This document shows positions 42,483-51,193 of a DNA stretch of 64,000 nucleotides, one piece after another (within the stretch, counting starts at the first letter, position 1; each line of letters opens with the position of its first letter). The notes beneath the pieces were generated by a model. It ran no database searches. It saw nothing but the letters and a program-made list of their open reading frames with translations, and was not told where the DNA came from. A program made the position numbers and the translations under genes. The stretch comes from Acidipropionibacterium virtanenii (GTDB taxonomy: Bacteria > Actinomycetota > Actinomycetes > Propionibacteriales > Propionibacteriaceae): positions 2,790,001 to 2,854,000 of the forward strand of contig NZ_CP025198.1 in NCBI RefSeq assembly GCF_003325455.1. Direction: 5' to 3'.

Positions 42483-43409
42483 GTGAAGGAACTCCTGAGT
42501 CTTCTCAGTCAGAATCGGGGCGTCGCACGAATCCCCTCCTCCGGCCCCCTGGCCCGGCAGGCATACCGAGCGGCCGCCGATGGCCTCGTGCTGCGGCACC
42601 TGCCGAGGATCGTGATGGACCCCTCCCGCGCCGCCGACCCGAATGCCCTGATCCGCGCGGTGTGGATGTGGCGTACCACGGCGATCGTCACCGGACGGGC
42701 CGCCCTGCGGGAACAGGGGATGAGGTCGCTGCAGCTCGACGGCGTCGACGTGCTGCTGCCCTACTCGTTCGCCGACCGGGGACCGTACCGGTTCCATCGC
42801 TGCCGTTTTCCCGAGGAGCTCGTCACCGACTGGACCCGCGGCCCCACGGCGTCGACAGGGGCCGCGGCCGTGCATCTGGGCACACGGCGAGATTGGGAGA
42901 CGCTGTGCGAGGCCATCCGGACGGACACGACGAATCCGGCCGAGATCGCGGCGGCCTGTGAACGTCTACGCGGCCACATCGGAGCCGAGGAGCTGGATCT
43001 GACGGCCCGGCTTCTGAGCGACAGCCCCTGGTCGGTCGCCGAGGTCTGGTTCGACGAGTTGCTGCGCCGGGCCGGCATCACCGGGTGGACCGCCAACCTC
43101 GACGTCTTCGTCGACACTCCACTGGGAACCAGGAAGTTCGTCGTCGACTGCGCTTTCGAGGCCGAAAGGTTGGCTGTCGAGGTGAACAGCGCAGAATGGC
43201 ACGACAATCCGCGCGCGTTCCAGCAGGACGCCGAGAAGGCCAGGATGCTCACCGGCTGCGGGTGGACCGTCGTCCCGATCACCCCCACCCAGATCAAGCA
43301 TGACCCCGACGCCGTCCTGGCGGATCTGAGGGCCAGACTTCACCGACGTCACCGTCCCGAGCGGCTCCCGACGGTCCACTTTCAGCCGGACGCGCCGTTC
43401 TGGTGGTGA
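42483..43409 (+). CDS. DUF559-type protein, PD-(D/E)XK/Vsr-fold nuclease-like
   Basis: 308 residues from GTG 42483. Residues 1-150 have the winged-helix-like shape seen in AbiEi-like regulators (LLSQNRGVARI, VTGRAALREQG, LDGVDVLLP). The C-terminal domain (about 185-300) carries the nuclease pattern: E in WSVAEVWFDELLRRAGI, D-x-x-F in FVVDCAFEAERLAVEVNSAEWHD (D-(x)n-E-x-N spacing), then the DAEKARMLTGCGWTVV helix-strand of DUF559/Vsr proteins. Such genes are abundant and variable in actinobacteria, with no settled function. It sits alone between 110-bp near-identical repeats and separates ppdK from its regulator. Confidence 0.75.
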   Translation: MKELLSLLSQNRGVARIPSSGPLARQAYRAAADGLVLRHLPRIVMDPSRAADPNALIRAVWMWRTTAIVTGRAALREQGMRSLQLDGVDVLLPYSFADRGPYRFHRCRFPEELVTDWTRGPTASTGAAAVHLGTRRDWETLCEAIRTDTTNPAEIAAACERLRGHIGAEELDLTARLLSDSPWSVAEVWFDELLRRAGITGWTANLDVFVDTPLGTRKFVVDCAFEAERLAVEVNSAEWHDNPRAFQQDAEKARMLTGCGWTVVPITPTQIKHDPDAVLADLRARLHRRHRPERLPTVHFQPDAPFWW

Positions 43410-43416
43410 TGCGGGC

Positions 43417-43526
43417 GGAGAATCTGCTCCGTCGCATCGGCACCATTCCCGCCCCGATGGAGAATCTGCTCCCAACACGCCGTTCTGACGCTCGCCAGGG
43501 CTGGGAGACGGCGTGTTGGGAGCAGA
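43417..43526. repeat. 110-bp direct repeat, copy B
   Basis: Second copy, differing from copy A at three positions (two C/T and one G/A). It begins 8 bases after the DUF559 stop codon. The repeat distance is 1171 bp. Confidence 0.9.
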
Positions 43527-43532
43527 TTCTCC
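43459..43532. repeat. Long hairpin H4b within copy B (25-bp perfect stem)
   Basis: Arms 43459-43483 and 43508-43532 are perfect reverse complements, loop 24 bases. In copy A the outer six base pairs are degraded. It lies between the convergent DUF559 and PPDK-regulatory genes. Confidence 0.85.
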
Positions 43533-43573
43533 CGACAAGGAACCCACAGGTAATGGGCCGGGCTCACGGGACC

Positions 43574-44458
43574 TCAGGGCCGGGTGCGCAGCTGGCCGGC
43601 GGGCCTGCGCAGGTGGGTGCCTGCGGTCCTGGCCCGCTCCTCGACGACGTCGACGACCCGGGTGGCGGCCTCCTCCAGCGCCAGACCGGTGGTGTCGATC
43701 ACCGGGCAGCCGAGGCGGCGCTGGATGCGGCCCACCTCGTCGAGCTCGTCGTAGATCTTGACCAGATCGGCGTAGCCGTCCTGGGTGCCGAAGCCACCGA
43801 GCCCCCTCACCCGTCGTCCGCGGATCGCCAGCAGCCGCTCGGCGTCGATGGTGAGACCGACGATCCGCCAGCGGTCCACCGCCTCCAGCTCCTTGGGCGG
43901 GGCGATACCCGGTACCAGAGGCACATTGACGGTCTTGTACCCCAGGTACCCCAGGTAGATCGACAACGGCGTCTTCCCCGATCTCGACACCCCCACCAGG
44001 CACAGATCGGCCTCGGTGAGACGATCCGGGATGGCGCCGTCATCGTTGCGGACGGCGAACTCCATCGCCGAGATGCGGGTGAAGTAGTCGGCCTCCACGC
44101 CCACCGGCCGGCGCGGCACCTCGTCGGCGTCCAGGCCCGAGGCGACCGACATCGCCTCGAGCATCGGCCCCATCAGGTCGACCTGCTGGATGCCGAGCTC
44201 CTCGCAGGCGTCGTGAACCATCTGCCGCATGTCGCGCAGCGCCAGGGTGTGGACGACGCAGACCCACTGACCGGCCCGGCTGCGCGCCCCGATCTCCTCC
44301 AGGACGGTCACCATGTCGGAGACGCTGCCGATCATCGGGTGGCGCACGATGTGCCAGTGCACCCCCTCGAACTGGCTGCGGGCGGCCCGGGCCAGCCGGA
44401 CCGCCGTCTCCCCCGTGGAGTCGGCGATGATGTGCATCTCGAGAACGGACTCGGCCAT
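43574..44458 (-). CDS. PPDK/PEP-synthase regulatory protein (kinase/phosphorylase)
   Basis: 294 residues. The N-terminus MHIIADSTGETAVRLARAA and the P-loop GVSRSGKTPLSIYLGYLGYK (near 155-175) define the DUF299 bifunctional regulatory family, which uses ADP to phosphorylate the threonine next to the catalytic histidine of PPDK and Pi to remove it. The gene lies upstream of ppdK on the same strand, the expected operon order, but 1.5 kb apart because of the DUF559 unit. Confidence 0.95.
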   Translation of the reverse strand: MAESVLEMHIIADSTGETAVRLARAARSQFEGVHWHIVRHPMIGSVSDMVTVLEEIGARSRAGQWVCVVHTLALRDMRQMVHDACEELGIQQVDLMGPMLEAMSVASGLDADEVPRRPVGVEADYFTRISAMEFAVRNDDGAIPDRLTEADLCLVGVSRSGKTPLSIYLGYLGYKTVNVPLVPGIAPPKELEAVDRWRIVGLTIDAERLLAIRGRRVRGLGGFGTQDGYADLVKIYDELDEVGRIQRRLGCPVIDTTGLALEEAATRVVDVVEERARTAGTHLRRPAGQLRTRP

Positions 44459-44569
44459 GGCCGAACGCTACCGCGTCGATCCTGCCTGCGGACCCGGACG
44501 TCGCGTCGGAACGGATTTACGCGCGTGGACGCGGGCCGGAAGACCCTCGCAGCGTGGGAGAATCGGGGT

Positions 44570-45616
44570 GTGGACGATCCGGTTGACGAAATCATCGCCG
44601 CTGAGGCGCCCCCCTCCGCCCGGCATATCTGGATTCTCGGTCGGCCCAAGTTGATAGCTGCCGCGCGGCCCTGGGCCCCCACCAGTTTCTGGTGCGACGA
44701 CCTCCGCGATCTGGAGCCGGTGCGCCGCAGCCATGGCGAGGACATCATCGCCAACCCGATGGACGGCGAGGAGGGACCGGTCCCCGACCAGGTATGGATG
44801 GAACTGCCCGAGTCCCTGGACGCCCTCGACGACATCCTGTCGATACTCCACGGACTGGCCGCCGCCAGGGGCGTCACGAATCTCCACGTGGTGGCCGGTG
44901 GGCGAATCCGTCGTATGAACAAGTCCCTCAATGACGTCGCCGCGCGGTGGTTCGACGACGTCCACGCCAGCCTGGGAAGGCGGCGCGCCCGCGTCCTGCA
45001 CTTCTCCTCACCGCGGGTCAACCCCGCCCGCGGGGCAGGATGGCCGCGCCGCAACAGAATCCGGACGATGAATCTGGAGGTGGAGCTGGTGGCCCACGGC
45101 GGGGTCTTCCACGGGGCCGGTCTGGACCCCGGGACGGCCCTGCTGCTGGATCAGCGGGGCACCATGTTGTCGCGACTGCCGTCCCGTGCCCGGATCCTCG
45201 ATCTGGGCTGCGGCAACGGGGTGATCGCCACCACCCTGGCCCTCGAACTGCAGGGCGCGGCCGCCGTGTCGGCCCGCGACGTCTCCTGGATCGCGGTCGA
45301 CTCCACCCGGATGACGGCACGCGCCAACCACATCGACGTCGACGTCAGCCAGGCCGACGGTCTGCGCGGGATACCCGACCGCTCGCTGGATCTCGTCGTC
45401 ACCAATCCGCCCTTCCACCGCGGCTCGGCCAGGGACTCCGCCCCCACCCGCCGGATGCTCACCGACGCGGGCCGGGTGCTGCGTCCCGGCGGCCAGCTGT
45501 GGTGCGTCTACAACTCCCACCTTCCCTGGGGGGAACACCTGGACGCCGAGGTGGGGCCGACCCAGCAGGTGGCGCGCACCAAGGCGTACACGGTCACGCG
45601 CACTATTCGCGAGTGA
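44570..45616 (+). CDS. RsmC/RlmG-like rRNA methyltransferase
   Basis: 348 residues from GTG 44570. GAGAAT lies 7 bases before it, suggesting a leaderless start; the longer frame to 43403 crosses the PDRP gene and is not real. N-terminal degenerate domain, then a Rossmann fold with ILDLGCGNGVIATTLAL (about 205) and the catalytic NPPFH (about 285) used by exocyclic-amine guanine methyltransferases of 16S/23S rRNA. SRDSAPTRRML and LPWGEHLD follow the family. Which nucleotide is modified is not inferable. Confidence 0.88.
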   Translation: MDDPVDEIIAAEAPPSARHIWILGRPKLIAAARPWAPTSFWCDDLRDLEPVRRSHGEDIIANPMDGEEGPVPDQVWMELPESLDALDDILSILHGLAAARGVTNLHVVAGGRIRRMNKSLNDVAARWFDDVHASLGRRRARVLHFSSPRVNPARGAGWPRRNRIRTMNLEVELVAHGGVFHGAGLDPGTALLLDQRGTMLSRLPSRARILDLGCGNGVIATTLALELQGAAAVSARDVSWIAVDSTRMTARANHIDVDVSQADGLRGIPDRSLDLVVTNPPFHRGSARDSAPTRRMLTDAGRVLRPGGQLWCVYNSHLPWGEHLDAEVGPTQQVARTKAYTVTRTIRE

Positions 45617-45684
45617 CCCGGGCGATCCGGTGGCGCCGGACGGCGGGTGCGCCCGCACGCCGCGGAGTCCTCTACGGTTGAGCC

Positions 45685-46551
45685 ATGGCCACCAGAATCG
45701 TGCTGCTCGCCCCGCCCGACAGGCTCGACCCCCTGCGTCGCATCGCCGCTCCCCTCTGGAGCCAGGCCGGCACCGCACGGGCCCTGAACCGCGACGCCTG
45801 GTGGGCGCTGGGCTTCCGGTTGCCGCGCCAGCCCACCCAGGAGATCCGCGAGCTGGCGGCTCGGGCCCGCACCGAGGGGGTCGACGTCGTCGAGATCCGC
45901 GAGCCCCTGGCCTCCTGGCTGCCCGGGCTGCTGGTGAGCGACGTCGACTCGACGATCACCCGCACCGAGGCCATCGACCTGCTCGGCGAGGCCGCCGGCA
46001 AGGCCGACGAGGTGGCCGGGATCACCGCCCGGGCGATGGCCGGGGAGATGGACTTCGCCGAGTCCCTGCGCGCCCGCGTCGCCTGCCTGGAGGGGTTGCC
46101 CGCCGAGGCCGTCGACGAGGCGGCGCGCGCCACCGTGATCACCGAGGGGGCCCGCCGGCTCGTGCAGGCCGCCCACCGCGCCGGATGCCGCTTCACGATG
46201 GTCAGCGGAGGATTCACCCGGATGGTGGAGCCGCTGGCCCGCAAGCTCGGCGCCGACGCCTTCGTCGCCAACGACCTGGAGATCCTCGACGGCCGGTGTA
46301 CCGGCCGGGTCCTCGGCGACATCGTCGACCGTCGGGCCAAGGCCCGGTACCTGCGCCGGTGGACCGAGAGCTACGGCGTCGACCCGCGACTCACCGTGGC
46401 GATCGGGGACGGGGCCAACGACCTGGACATGATGGCCGAGGCCGGCATGAGCATCGCCTTCTGCGCCAAGCCGGTGGTCGTCGAGGCGGCCGACGCCGCG
46501 ATCTCGCTGCCGCGGATGGACGCCCTGGCGGCGCTGTGGGCCCGGCCGTGA
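45685..46551 (+). CDS. serB: Phosphoserine phosphatase
   Basis: 288 residues. An N-terminal region of about 75 residues (degenerate ACT-like) precedes the HAD core: DVDSTITRTEAIDLLGE with nucleophile Asp86 and acid/base Asp88, SGGFTRMVEPLA, and GDGANDLDMMAEAGMSIAF (as GDGANDLDMMAEAG). It removes phosphate from L-phosphoserine, the last step of serine synthesis. Confidence 0.95.
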   Translation: MATRIVLLAPPDRLDPLRRIAAPLWSQAGTARALNRDAWWALGFRLPRQPTQEIRELAARARTEGVDVVEIREPLASWLPGLLVSDVDSTITRTEAIDLLGEAAGKADEVAGITARAMAGEMDFAESLRARVACLEGLPAEAVDEAARATVITEGARRLVQAAHRAGCRFTMVSGGFTRMVEPLARKLGADAFVANDLEILDGRCTGRVLGDIVDRRAKARYLRRWTESYGVDPRLTVAIGDGANDLDMMAEAGMSIAFCAKPVVVEAADAAISLPRMDALAALWARP

Positions 46552-47225
46552 CCGGCCCCGCGTCGCCCCTGCCCGGTGAGACCCTCGACCGCCACGACGG
46601 TCGCTGGCGGGTCGCCGACCACGGCGCCCAGGTGCTGGCCTGGCAGCCGCTGGACGGCGATGCCCGTCCGGTGCTCTGGTACGACCCCTCCGACCCGCAG
46701 GAACTCCCGGGGGTGATCCGCGGAGGCATCCCGATCTGCGCGCCGTGGTTCGGTCACGGTCCCGGCGACGATCTGGAACCCCATCACGGCCGGGCCCGGC
46801 TGTGCGACTTCGGGCGCGAGGTGCTGCTGGACGGGCCGCGCTTCCTGCTGGTGCGCCACACCGTCGAGCCCGAGGATCTCGGCGCGCCCTTCCGACTGGC
46901 CCACACCGTCGAGATGACCGGAAGCTCGATGACCCTCAACCTCGAGGTCACCTGCACCGGCACGGAGCCGCGGCCCTTCGAGGCCGTCTGGCACACCTAC
47001 TTCCGGGTCGGTGACGCCGCCCGCGCCCGGGTGGAGGGGGTCGGCGGGGCGGCCTGGCGGAACCATGCGACGGGGATGTCGGGCACCTTCACCTCCGATC
47101 TCACCGGGCGGGCGTGGCGGGATCTGGTCTGCCTGGAGACAGGTGCGGCGAAGGAGAACGCCCTGCTGCTGGAGCCCGGGCAGGACACCAGCCTCCACAT
47201 GCGGGTGGGCACGGGGACGTTGTAG
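46548..47225 (+). CDS. D-hexose-6-phosphate mutarotase-like epimerase
   Basis: 225 residues. GTG overlaps the serB stop (GTGA). WRVADHGAQVLAWQP, GVIRGGIPICAPWFG, HHGRARLCDF, FEAVWHTYFRVGD and a final LEPGQD match the YeaD/aldose-1-epimerase-like fold that interconverts alpha and beta anomers of glucose 6-phosphate. The protein is about 50 residues shorter than usual (around 270-290), mainly in the C-terminal half, so activity is less certain. Confidence 0.8.
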   Translation: MTGPASPLPGETLDRHDGRWRVADHGAQVLAWQPLDGDARPVLWYDPSDPQELPGVIRGGIPICAPWFGHGPGDDLEPHHGRARLCDFGREVLLDGPRFLLVRHTVEPEDLGAPFRLAHTVEMTGSSMTLNLEVTCTGTEPRPFEAVWHTYFRVGDAARARVEGVGGAAWRNHATGMSGTFTSDLTGRAWRDLVCLETGAAKENALLLEPGQDTSLHMRVGTGTL

Positions 47226-47384
47226 ACCCTCCTCGCCCGCGCCGAAGGGCTGTCCACTATCCTTGTGCGTGGCTTACGCGCGGCGTGAACACCGTCCGTC
47301 CTCCGCCCCGAGAGCGGCGAGGGCGACCGGGACGGGTCACGCGGCGCACCCGGAATCTAAGGCCGTTGCGCGGCAGGAGGACAG

Positions 47385-48896
47385 ATGTCAGATCGGATTG
47401 CCAACGAGGCTCTGCGTCAGAAGGTGATGAGCGCCGATGATGCGGCCTCGCTCATCCATGACGGCGCCCAGATCGGCTTCGGTGGGTTCACCGGGTCGGG
47501 TTACCCCAAGGAGTTCCCGCCGGCCCTGGCCAAGCGCATCAAGGCCGCCCACGAGAAGGGCGAGCACTTCACCGTCAACGCCTTCACCGGCGCCTCCACC
47601 GCCCCCGAGCTGGACGGTGAGCTGGCCGGGGTCGACGGCATCGGGCTGCGCTCCCCCTACCAGTCCGACCCGGTGATGCGCGCCAAGATCAACGACGGCA
47701 CCAGCTACTACGCCGACATCCACCTGTCGCAGTTCGGTATGCAGATCCGCCAGGGATTCTTCGGCAACCTGGACTTCGCCGTGATCGAGGCCACCAAGAT
47801 CACCGCGGACGGCAACGTCATCCCCACCTCCTCGGTCGGCAACAACGCCGTCTACGTCGAGAAGGCCGACAAGATCATCATCGAGGTCAACGACTGGCAG
47901 TCGGAGGACCTCGAGGGCATGCACGACATCTACTACGGCTTCGCACTGCCGCCGAATCGCGTCCCGATCCCGATCACCCACCCCGGCGACCGGATCGGCG
48001 AGACCTACCTGCGGGTGCCGCAGAACAAGGTCGTGGCGATCATCGAGACCCACGACCCCGACCGCAACTCGCCCTTCAAGCCGATCGACGAGGACTCCCA
48101 CAAGATCGCCGGCTACCTGCTGGACTTCTACGCCAACGAGGTCGAGCACGGCCGGATGCCGAAGAACCTGCTGCCCCTGCAGTCGGGGGTCGGCAACATC
48201 CCCAACGCCGTCCTCGACGGCCTGCTGCACTCCGATCTGGATCACCTCACCTCCTACACCGAGGTGATCCAGGACGGCATGGTCGATCTCATCGACGCCG
48301 GCAAGGTCGACGTGGCCTCGGCCACGGCCTTCTCGCTGTCGCCCGACTACGCGCACAAGATGAATGAGAACGCGGCCTTCTACCGCAACCACATCATCCT
48401 GCGCCCCCAGGAGATCTCGAACCATCCCGAGGTGATCCGCCGTCTCGGCGTGCTGGGCGCCAACGGCATGATCGAGGCCGACATCTACGGCAACGTGAAC
48501 TCCACCCACGTGATGGGCTCGCGGATGATGAACGGCGTGGGCGGGTCGGGCGACTTCACCCGCAACGCCTTCATCTCGGCCTTCGTCTCCCCCTCGACCG
48601 CCAAGGGTGGCAAGATCTCGGCGATCGTGCCGATGGTCTCCCATGTGGACCACACCGAGCACGACACGATGGTCATCATCACCGAGCAGGGCATCGCCGA
48701 TCTGCGCGGCCTGGCCCCCCGCCAGCGCGCCCCGAAGATCATCGACAACTGCGCCCATCCGGATTACCGGGCCGCGCTGCACGACTACTACGACCGTGCG
48801 CTGCGCGACTGCAAGTTCAAGCAGACCCCGCACCTGCTCGACGAGGCCTACGCCTTCCACCGCAGGTTCCTGGAGACCGGCACCATGCAGGCGTGA
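47385..48896 (+). CDS. Acetyl-CoA hydrolase/transferase family CoA-transferase
   Basis: 503 residues, class I CoA-transferase of the succinyl-CoA:acetate type. IGFGGFTGSGYPKEFPPALA near the N-terminus, LQSGVGNIPNAVLDGL (as SGVGNIPNAVLDGL) and YTEVIQDGMVDLID, where the glutamate is the residue that forms the glutamyl-CoA thioester. In propionibacteria close relatives transfer CoA between propionyl-CoA/acetyl-CoA and succinate, closing the Wood-Werkman cycle. CAGGAGGA precedes the ATG. A strong terminator follows. Acyl preference cannot be read from sequence. Confidence 0.93.
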   Translation: MSDRIANEALRQKVMSADDAASLIHDGAQIGFGGFTGSGYPKEFPPALAKRIKAAHEKGEHFTVNAFTGASTAPELDGELAGVDGIGLRSPYQSDPVMRAKINDGTSYYADIHLSQFGMQIRQGFFGNLDFAVIEATKITADGNVIPTSSVGNNAVYVEKADKIIIEVNDWQSEDLEGMHDIYYGFALPPNRVPIPITHPGDRIGETYLRVPQNKVVAIIETHDPDRNSPFKPIDEDSHKIAGYLLDFYANEVEHGRMPKNLLPLQSGVGNIPNAVLDGLLHSDLDHLTSYTEVIQDGMVDLIDAGKVDVASATAFSLSPDYAHKMNENAAFYRNHIILRPQEISNHPEVIRRLGVLGANGMIEADIYGNVNSTHVMGSRMMNGVGGSGDFTRNAFISAFVSPSTAKGGKISAIVPMVSHVDHTEHDTMVIITEQGIADLRGLAPRQRAPKIIDNCAHPDYRAALHDYYDRALRDCKFKQTPHLLDEAYAFHRRFLETGTMQA

Positions 48897-48939
48897 TGCG
48901 CCGACCAGAGCTCGGTAGGAGCTGAGAGCACTGAGCTGA

Positions 48940-48973
48940 CAGCGGGCCCCGACCGGACGGTCGGGGCCCGCTG
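48940..48973 (+). terminator. Strong intrinsic terminator after the CoA-transferase
   Basis: Perfect 15-bp stem (48940-48954 with 48959-48973), loop GGAC. It lies between two convergent genes and may serve both. Confidence 0.85.
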
Positions 48974-48983
48974 CGCATCTTGT

Positions 48984-49688
48984 TCAGCCGAGCAGCAGGC
49001 CGCGCAACTCCGTGACGTCGTGAGCCCGGTACGCGGCCGTGGCGGCCTCGGCCGCGGTGCCGTACCCCCAGTCGACGTAGATGGTGGGGATGGAGTGCGC
49101 GGCGGCCCCCTCGACGTCGTGGCTCCGGTCGCCGATCATCACGGTGCGCGAGGTGTCGCGTCCCTTCGCCCTCAGCTGGTCCAGCGCCTCGGCGATGATG
49201 CCGGCCTTGTCGGCCCCGGCCTGCGTCTCGGAGGCCCCGGCGACGGCGTCGAACTCCCCCGTCAGGTGGTAGTCGTCGAGCCATCGGCGGGCGATCCTGA
49301 TCCTCTTCGAGGTGGCCAGGCCCACGGCGACGCCGGCGTCGTGCAGATCGCAGATGAGCTCCACCACGCCCGGGTACACCGAGACCAGGTACTCCAGCTC
49401 GTCGTGATGGTCGCGGTAGAGCCCCGAGGCGCGCTCGATCTCGACGGTGTCGGTGAAGCCGGTGATCCGGCGCACCGTGTCGGTCATCGGCGGACCCATG
49501 AAGGTGGTGACGTCCGACAGGTCGGGTTCGGGCAGCCCCAGGTCGGCCGCCATCAGCCTCAAAGCCCCGGCGATGCAGTCCAGCGAGTCCGAGATGGTGC
49601 CGTCCATGTCGAACAGCACCGTGGTCCAATTCCCATCAGTGGTCCAATTCCCAACAGTGGTCCAATTCCCAGCAGTGGTCCCCTTCAC
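48984..49688 (-). CDS. HAD-superfamily phosphatase (phosphoglycolate-phosphatase-like)
   Basis: 234 residues from GTG 49688, which has GGGAGGGG upstream. Motif I LFDMDGTISDS, motif II ATSKR, motif III lysine in QAGADKAGI and motif IV MIGDRSHDVEGA; helical cap between, as in PGPase/PpaX. Before the HAD core, residues about 5-23 are a tandem repeat (GNWTTV/D) coded by three 18-bp DNA repeats at 49622-49675. The frame stays open upstream, so an earlier start is possible. Confidence 0.85.
   Translation of the reverse strand: MKGTTAGNWTTVGNWTTDGNWTTVLFDMDGTISDSLDCIAGALRLMAADLGLPEPDLSDVTTFMGPPMTDTVRRITGFTDTVEIERASGLYRDHHDELEYLVSVYPGVVELICDLHDAGVAVGLATSKRIRIARRWLDDYHLTGEFDAVAGASETQAGADKAGIIAEALDQLRAKGRDTSRTVMIGDRSHDVEGAAAHSIPTIYVDWGYGTAAEAATAAYRAHDVTELRGLLLG
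49622..49681. repeat. 18-bp tandem repeat inside the HAD gene start
   Basis: Units 49622-49639, 49640-49657 and 49658-49675 (consensus TGGTCCAATTCCCANCAG, one variable base) plus a partial fourth (TGGTCC). In frame, each unit encodes six residues, so copy-number change would lengthen or shorten the protein without frameshift. Confidence 0.9.
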
Positions 49689-49754
49689 GACAGATCCCCT
49701 CCCAGGGCGAGTTCGGGCAGTCCCGCCATTATCGCGGACCGCTAGCATCGCGCC

Positions 49755-50402
49755 ATGACCACCACCGGGAGTACACGCCGGCGCGGCAGGCGCCCCGGAC
49801 CCCGCGACACCCGCGGTGAGATCGTGGCCGCGGCCCGTGAGCTGTTCTCCACCGAGCCCTTCGACCGGGTCTCGCTGCGGGCCGTGGCCAGGCGGGCAGG
49901 CGTCGATCCCGCTCTGGTCCACCACTACTTCTCCGGCAAGGCCGAACTGTTTCTGACGGCGACCGTCGACATCTCCGCGGATCCCGAGCAGGTGCTCGGG
50001 ATGCTCGACGGCATCCCGTCCCAGCGGCACGGCGCGGCCCTGGTGCTCGCCTTCACCGCGGTCTGGGACACCGCGGGCCGGGACGGCCGGTTCACCGAGT
50101 TCGCCACCGTCATGCTGTCGAACCCCGACCTCACCAGCGGCGCCAGGGAATTCATCACCACCCAGATCGGGGCTCGGGTGACGGCCCTGGCAGATCCCCG
50201 GGAGAGGGAGCTGCGCGCCACCCTCGCACTCAGCCAGATGCTCGGCATGGCGATGATGCGCTACGTCCTCAGAATGGAGCCGGTGGCGTCGATGGAACGC
50301 ACCCGGCTGGCCGAGGTCTACGGACCGACCTTCCAGCACTATCTCACCGGCCGCCTGTCCGCCTCGGAACGCCTGAATTCATCACCGCCCGCTCAGGAAT
50401 GA
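49755..50402 (+). CDS. TetR-family transcriptional regulator
   Basis: 215 residues. N-terminal helix-turn-helix (about 18-70): REIV-type helix, VSLRAVARRAGVDPALVHHYF and SGKAELFLTATV. C-terminal ligand domain of the actinobacterial TetR_C type. It precedes and touches the ABC-2 exporter genes, which it probably represses. Confidence 0.93.
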   Translation: MTTTGSTRRRGRRPGPRDTRGEIVAAARELFSTEPFDRVSLRAVARRAGVDPALVHHYFSGKAELFLTATVDISADPEQVLGMLDGIPSQRHGAALVLAFTAVWDTAGRDGRFTEFATVMLSNPDLTSGAREFITTQIGARVTALADPRERELRATLALSQMLGMAMMRYVLRMEPVASMERTRLAEVYGPTFQHYLTGRLSASERLNSSPPAQE

Positions 50403-50434
50403 TCAGGGCCCGGCCCCTCCCTACGCTGAGCCCC

Positions 50435-51193
50435 ATGACAGATGATCCTGCGGTCCTCATCGACCGGCTGTGCGTGGACCGGGGCGGGCGACCCGTGCTG
50501 GACGCTCTCGATCTGGCCCTACCGACCGGAGCGGTGACCGGTCTGCTCGGGCCCTCCGGGGCCGGCAAGTCCACCCTGATCCGCGCGATCGTGGGCGTGC
50601 AGAAGGTGCGCTCGGGCTCGGTGACGGTACTCGGGAAGCCGGCCGGTTCACCGGTGCTGCGACGCCGGGTCGGCTACATGACCCAGGCTCCGAGCATCTA
50701 CGACGACCTCTCCGTCTCCGCGAACCTGCGCTACTTCGCCCGGCTCTTCGGGGCGCCCAGCAGCAGGGTGGCGCAGGTGATCGGGCAGGTGGATCTGGCT
50801 GCCGACGCCGGCCGCCCCGCGGGCTCCCTGTCAGGCGGGCAGCGGTCCCGGGTGTCACTGGGCTGCGCCCTGGTGGCCGACCCCGACCTGCTCGTCCTCG
50901 ACGAACCGACCGTGGGCCTGGACCCGGTGCTGCGGCGCTCCCTCTGGCAGCTCTTCGCAGAACTCGCCGCCGAGGGGCGGACGCTCATCGTCTCCAGCCA
51001 TGTGATGGACGAGGCCGGCCGTTGCGACGAACTCGTGCTGCTGCGGGACGGCGCGGTCCTGGCCCAGCAGAGCCCTGACGCCCTGCTGGAACAGACCGGT
51101 GCCCCGGATGCCGAGGCCGCCTTCCTCACCCTCATCGACCGCGCCGAGCAGGCCGGCGGAACTCACCAGGACGAGGATCGGAGCGCATCATGA
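50435..51193 (+). CDS. ABC-2 type exporter ATP-binding protein
   Basis: 252 residues from ATG 50435; ATG 50399, which overlaps the TetR stop (ATGA), is the alternative and would couple translation. Walker A GPSGAGKST, Q-loop YMTQAPSIYDDLSV, signature SLSGGQRSRVSLGCAL, Walker B LLVLDEPTVGLDP, H-loop VSSHVMDEAGRCD. DrrA/CcmA-like ATPase that drives the following permease; likely drug or lipid export. Confidence 0.92.
   Translation: MTDDPAVLIDRLCVDRGGRPVLDALDLALPTGAVTGLLGPSGAGKSTLIRAIVGVQKVRSGSVTVLGKPAGSPVLRRRVGYMTQAPSIYDDLSVSANLRYFARLFGAPSSRVAQVIGQVDLAADAGRPAGSLSGGQRSRVSLGCALVADPDLLVLDEPTVGLDPVLRRSLWQLFAELAAEGRTLIVSSHVMDEAGRCDELVLLRDGAVLAQQSPDALLEQTGAPDAEAAFLTLIDRAEQAGGTHQDEDRSAS

Noticed and set aside
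49622-49681. Tandem repeat resembling a short CRISPR array
   Set aside because: Units are directly adjacent with no unique spacers and lie inside a coding frame.
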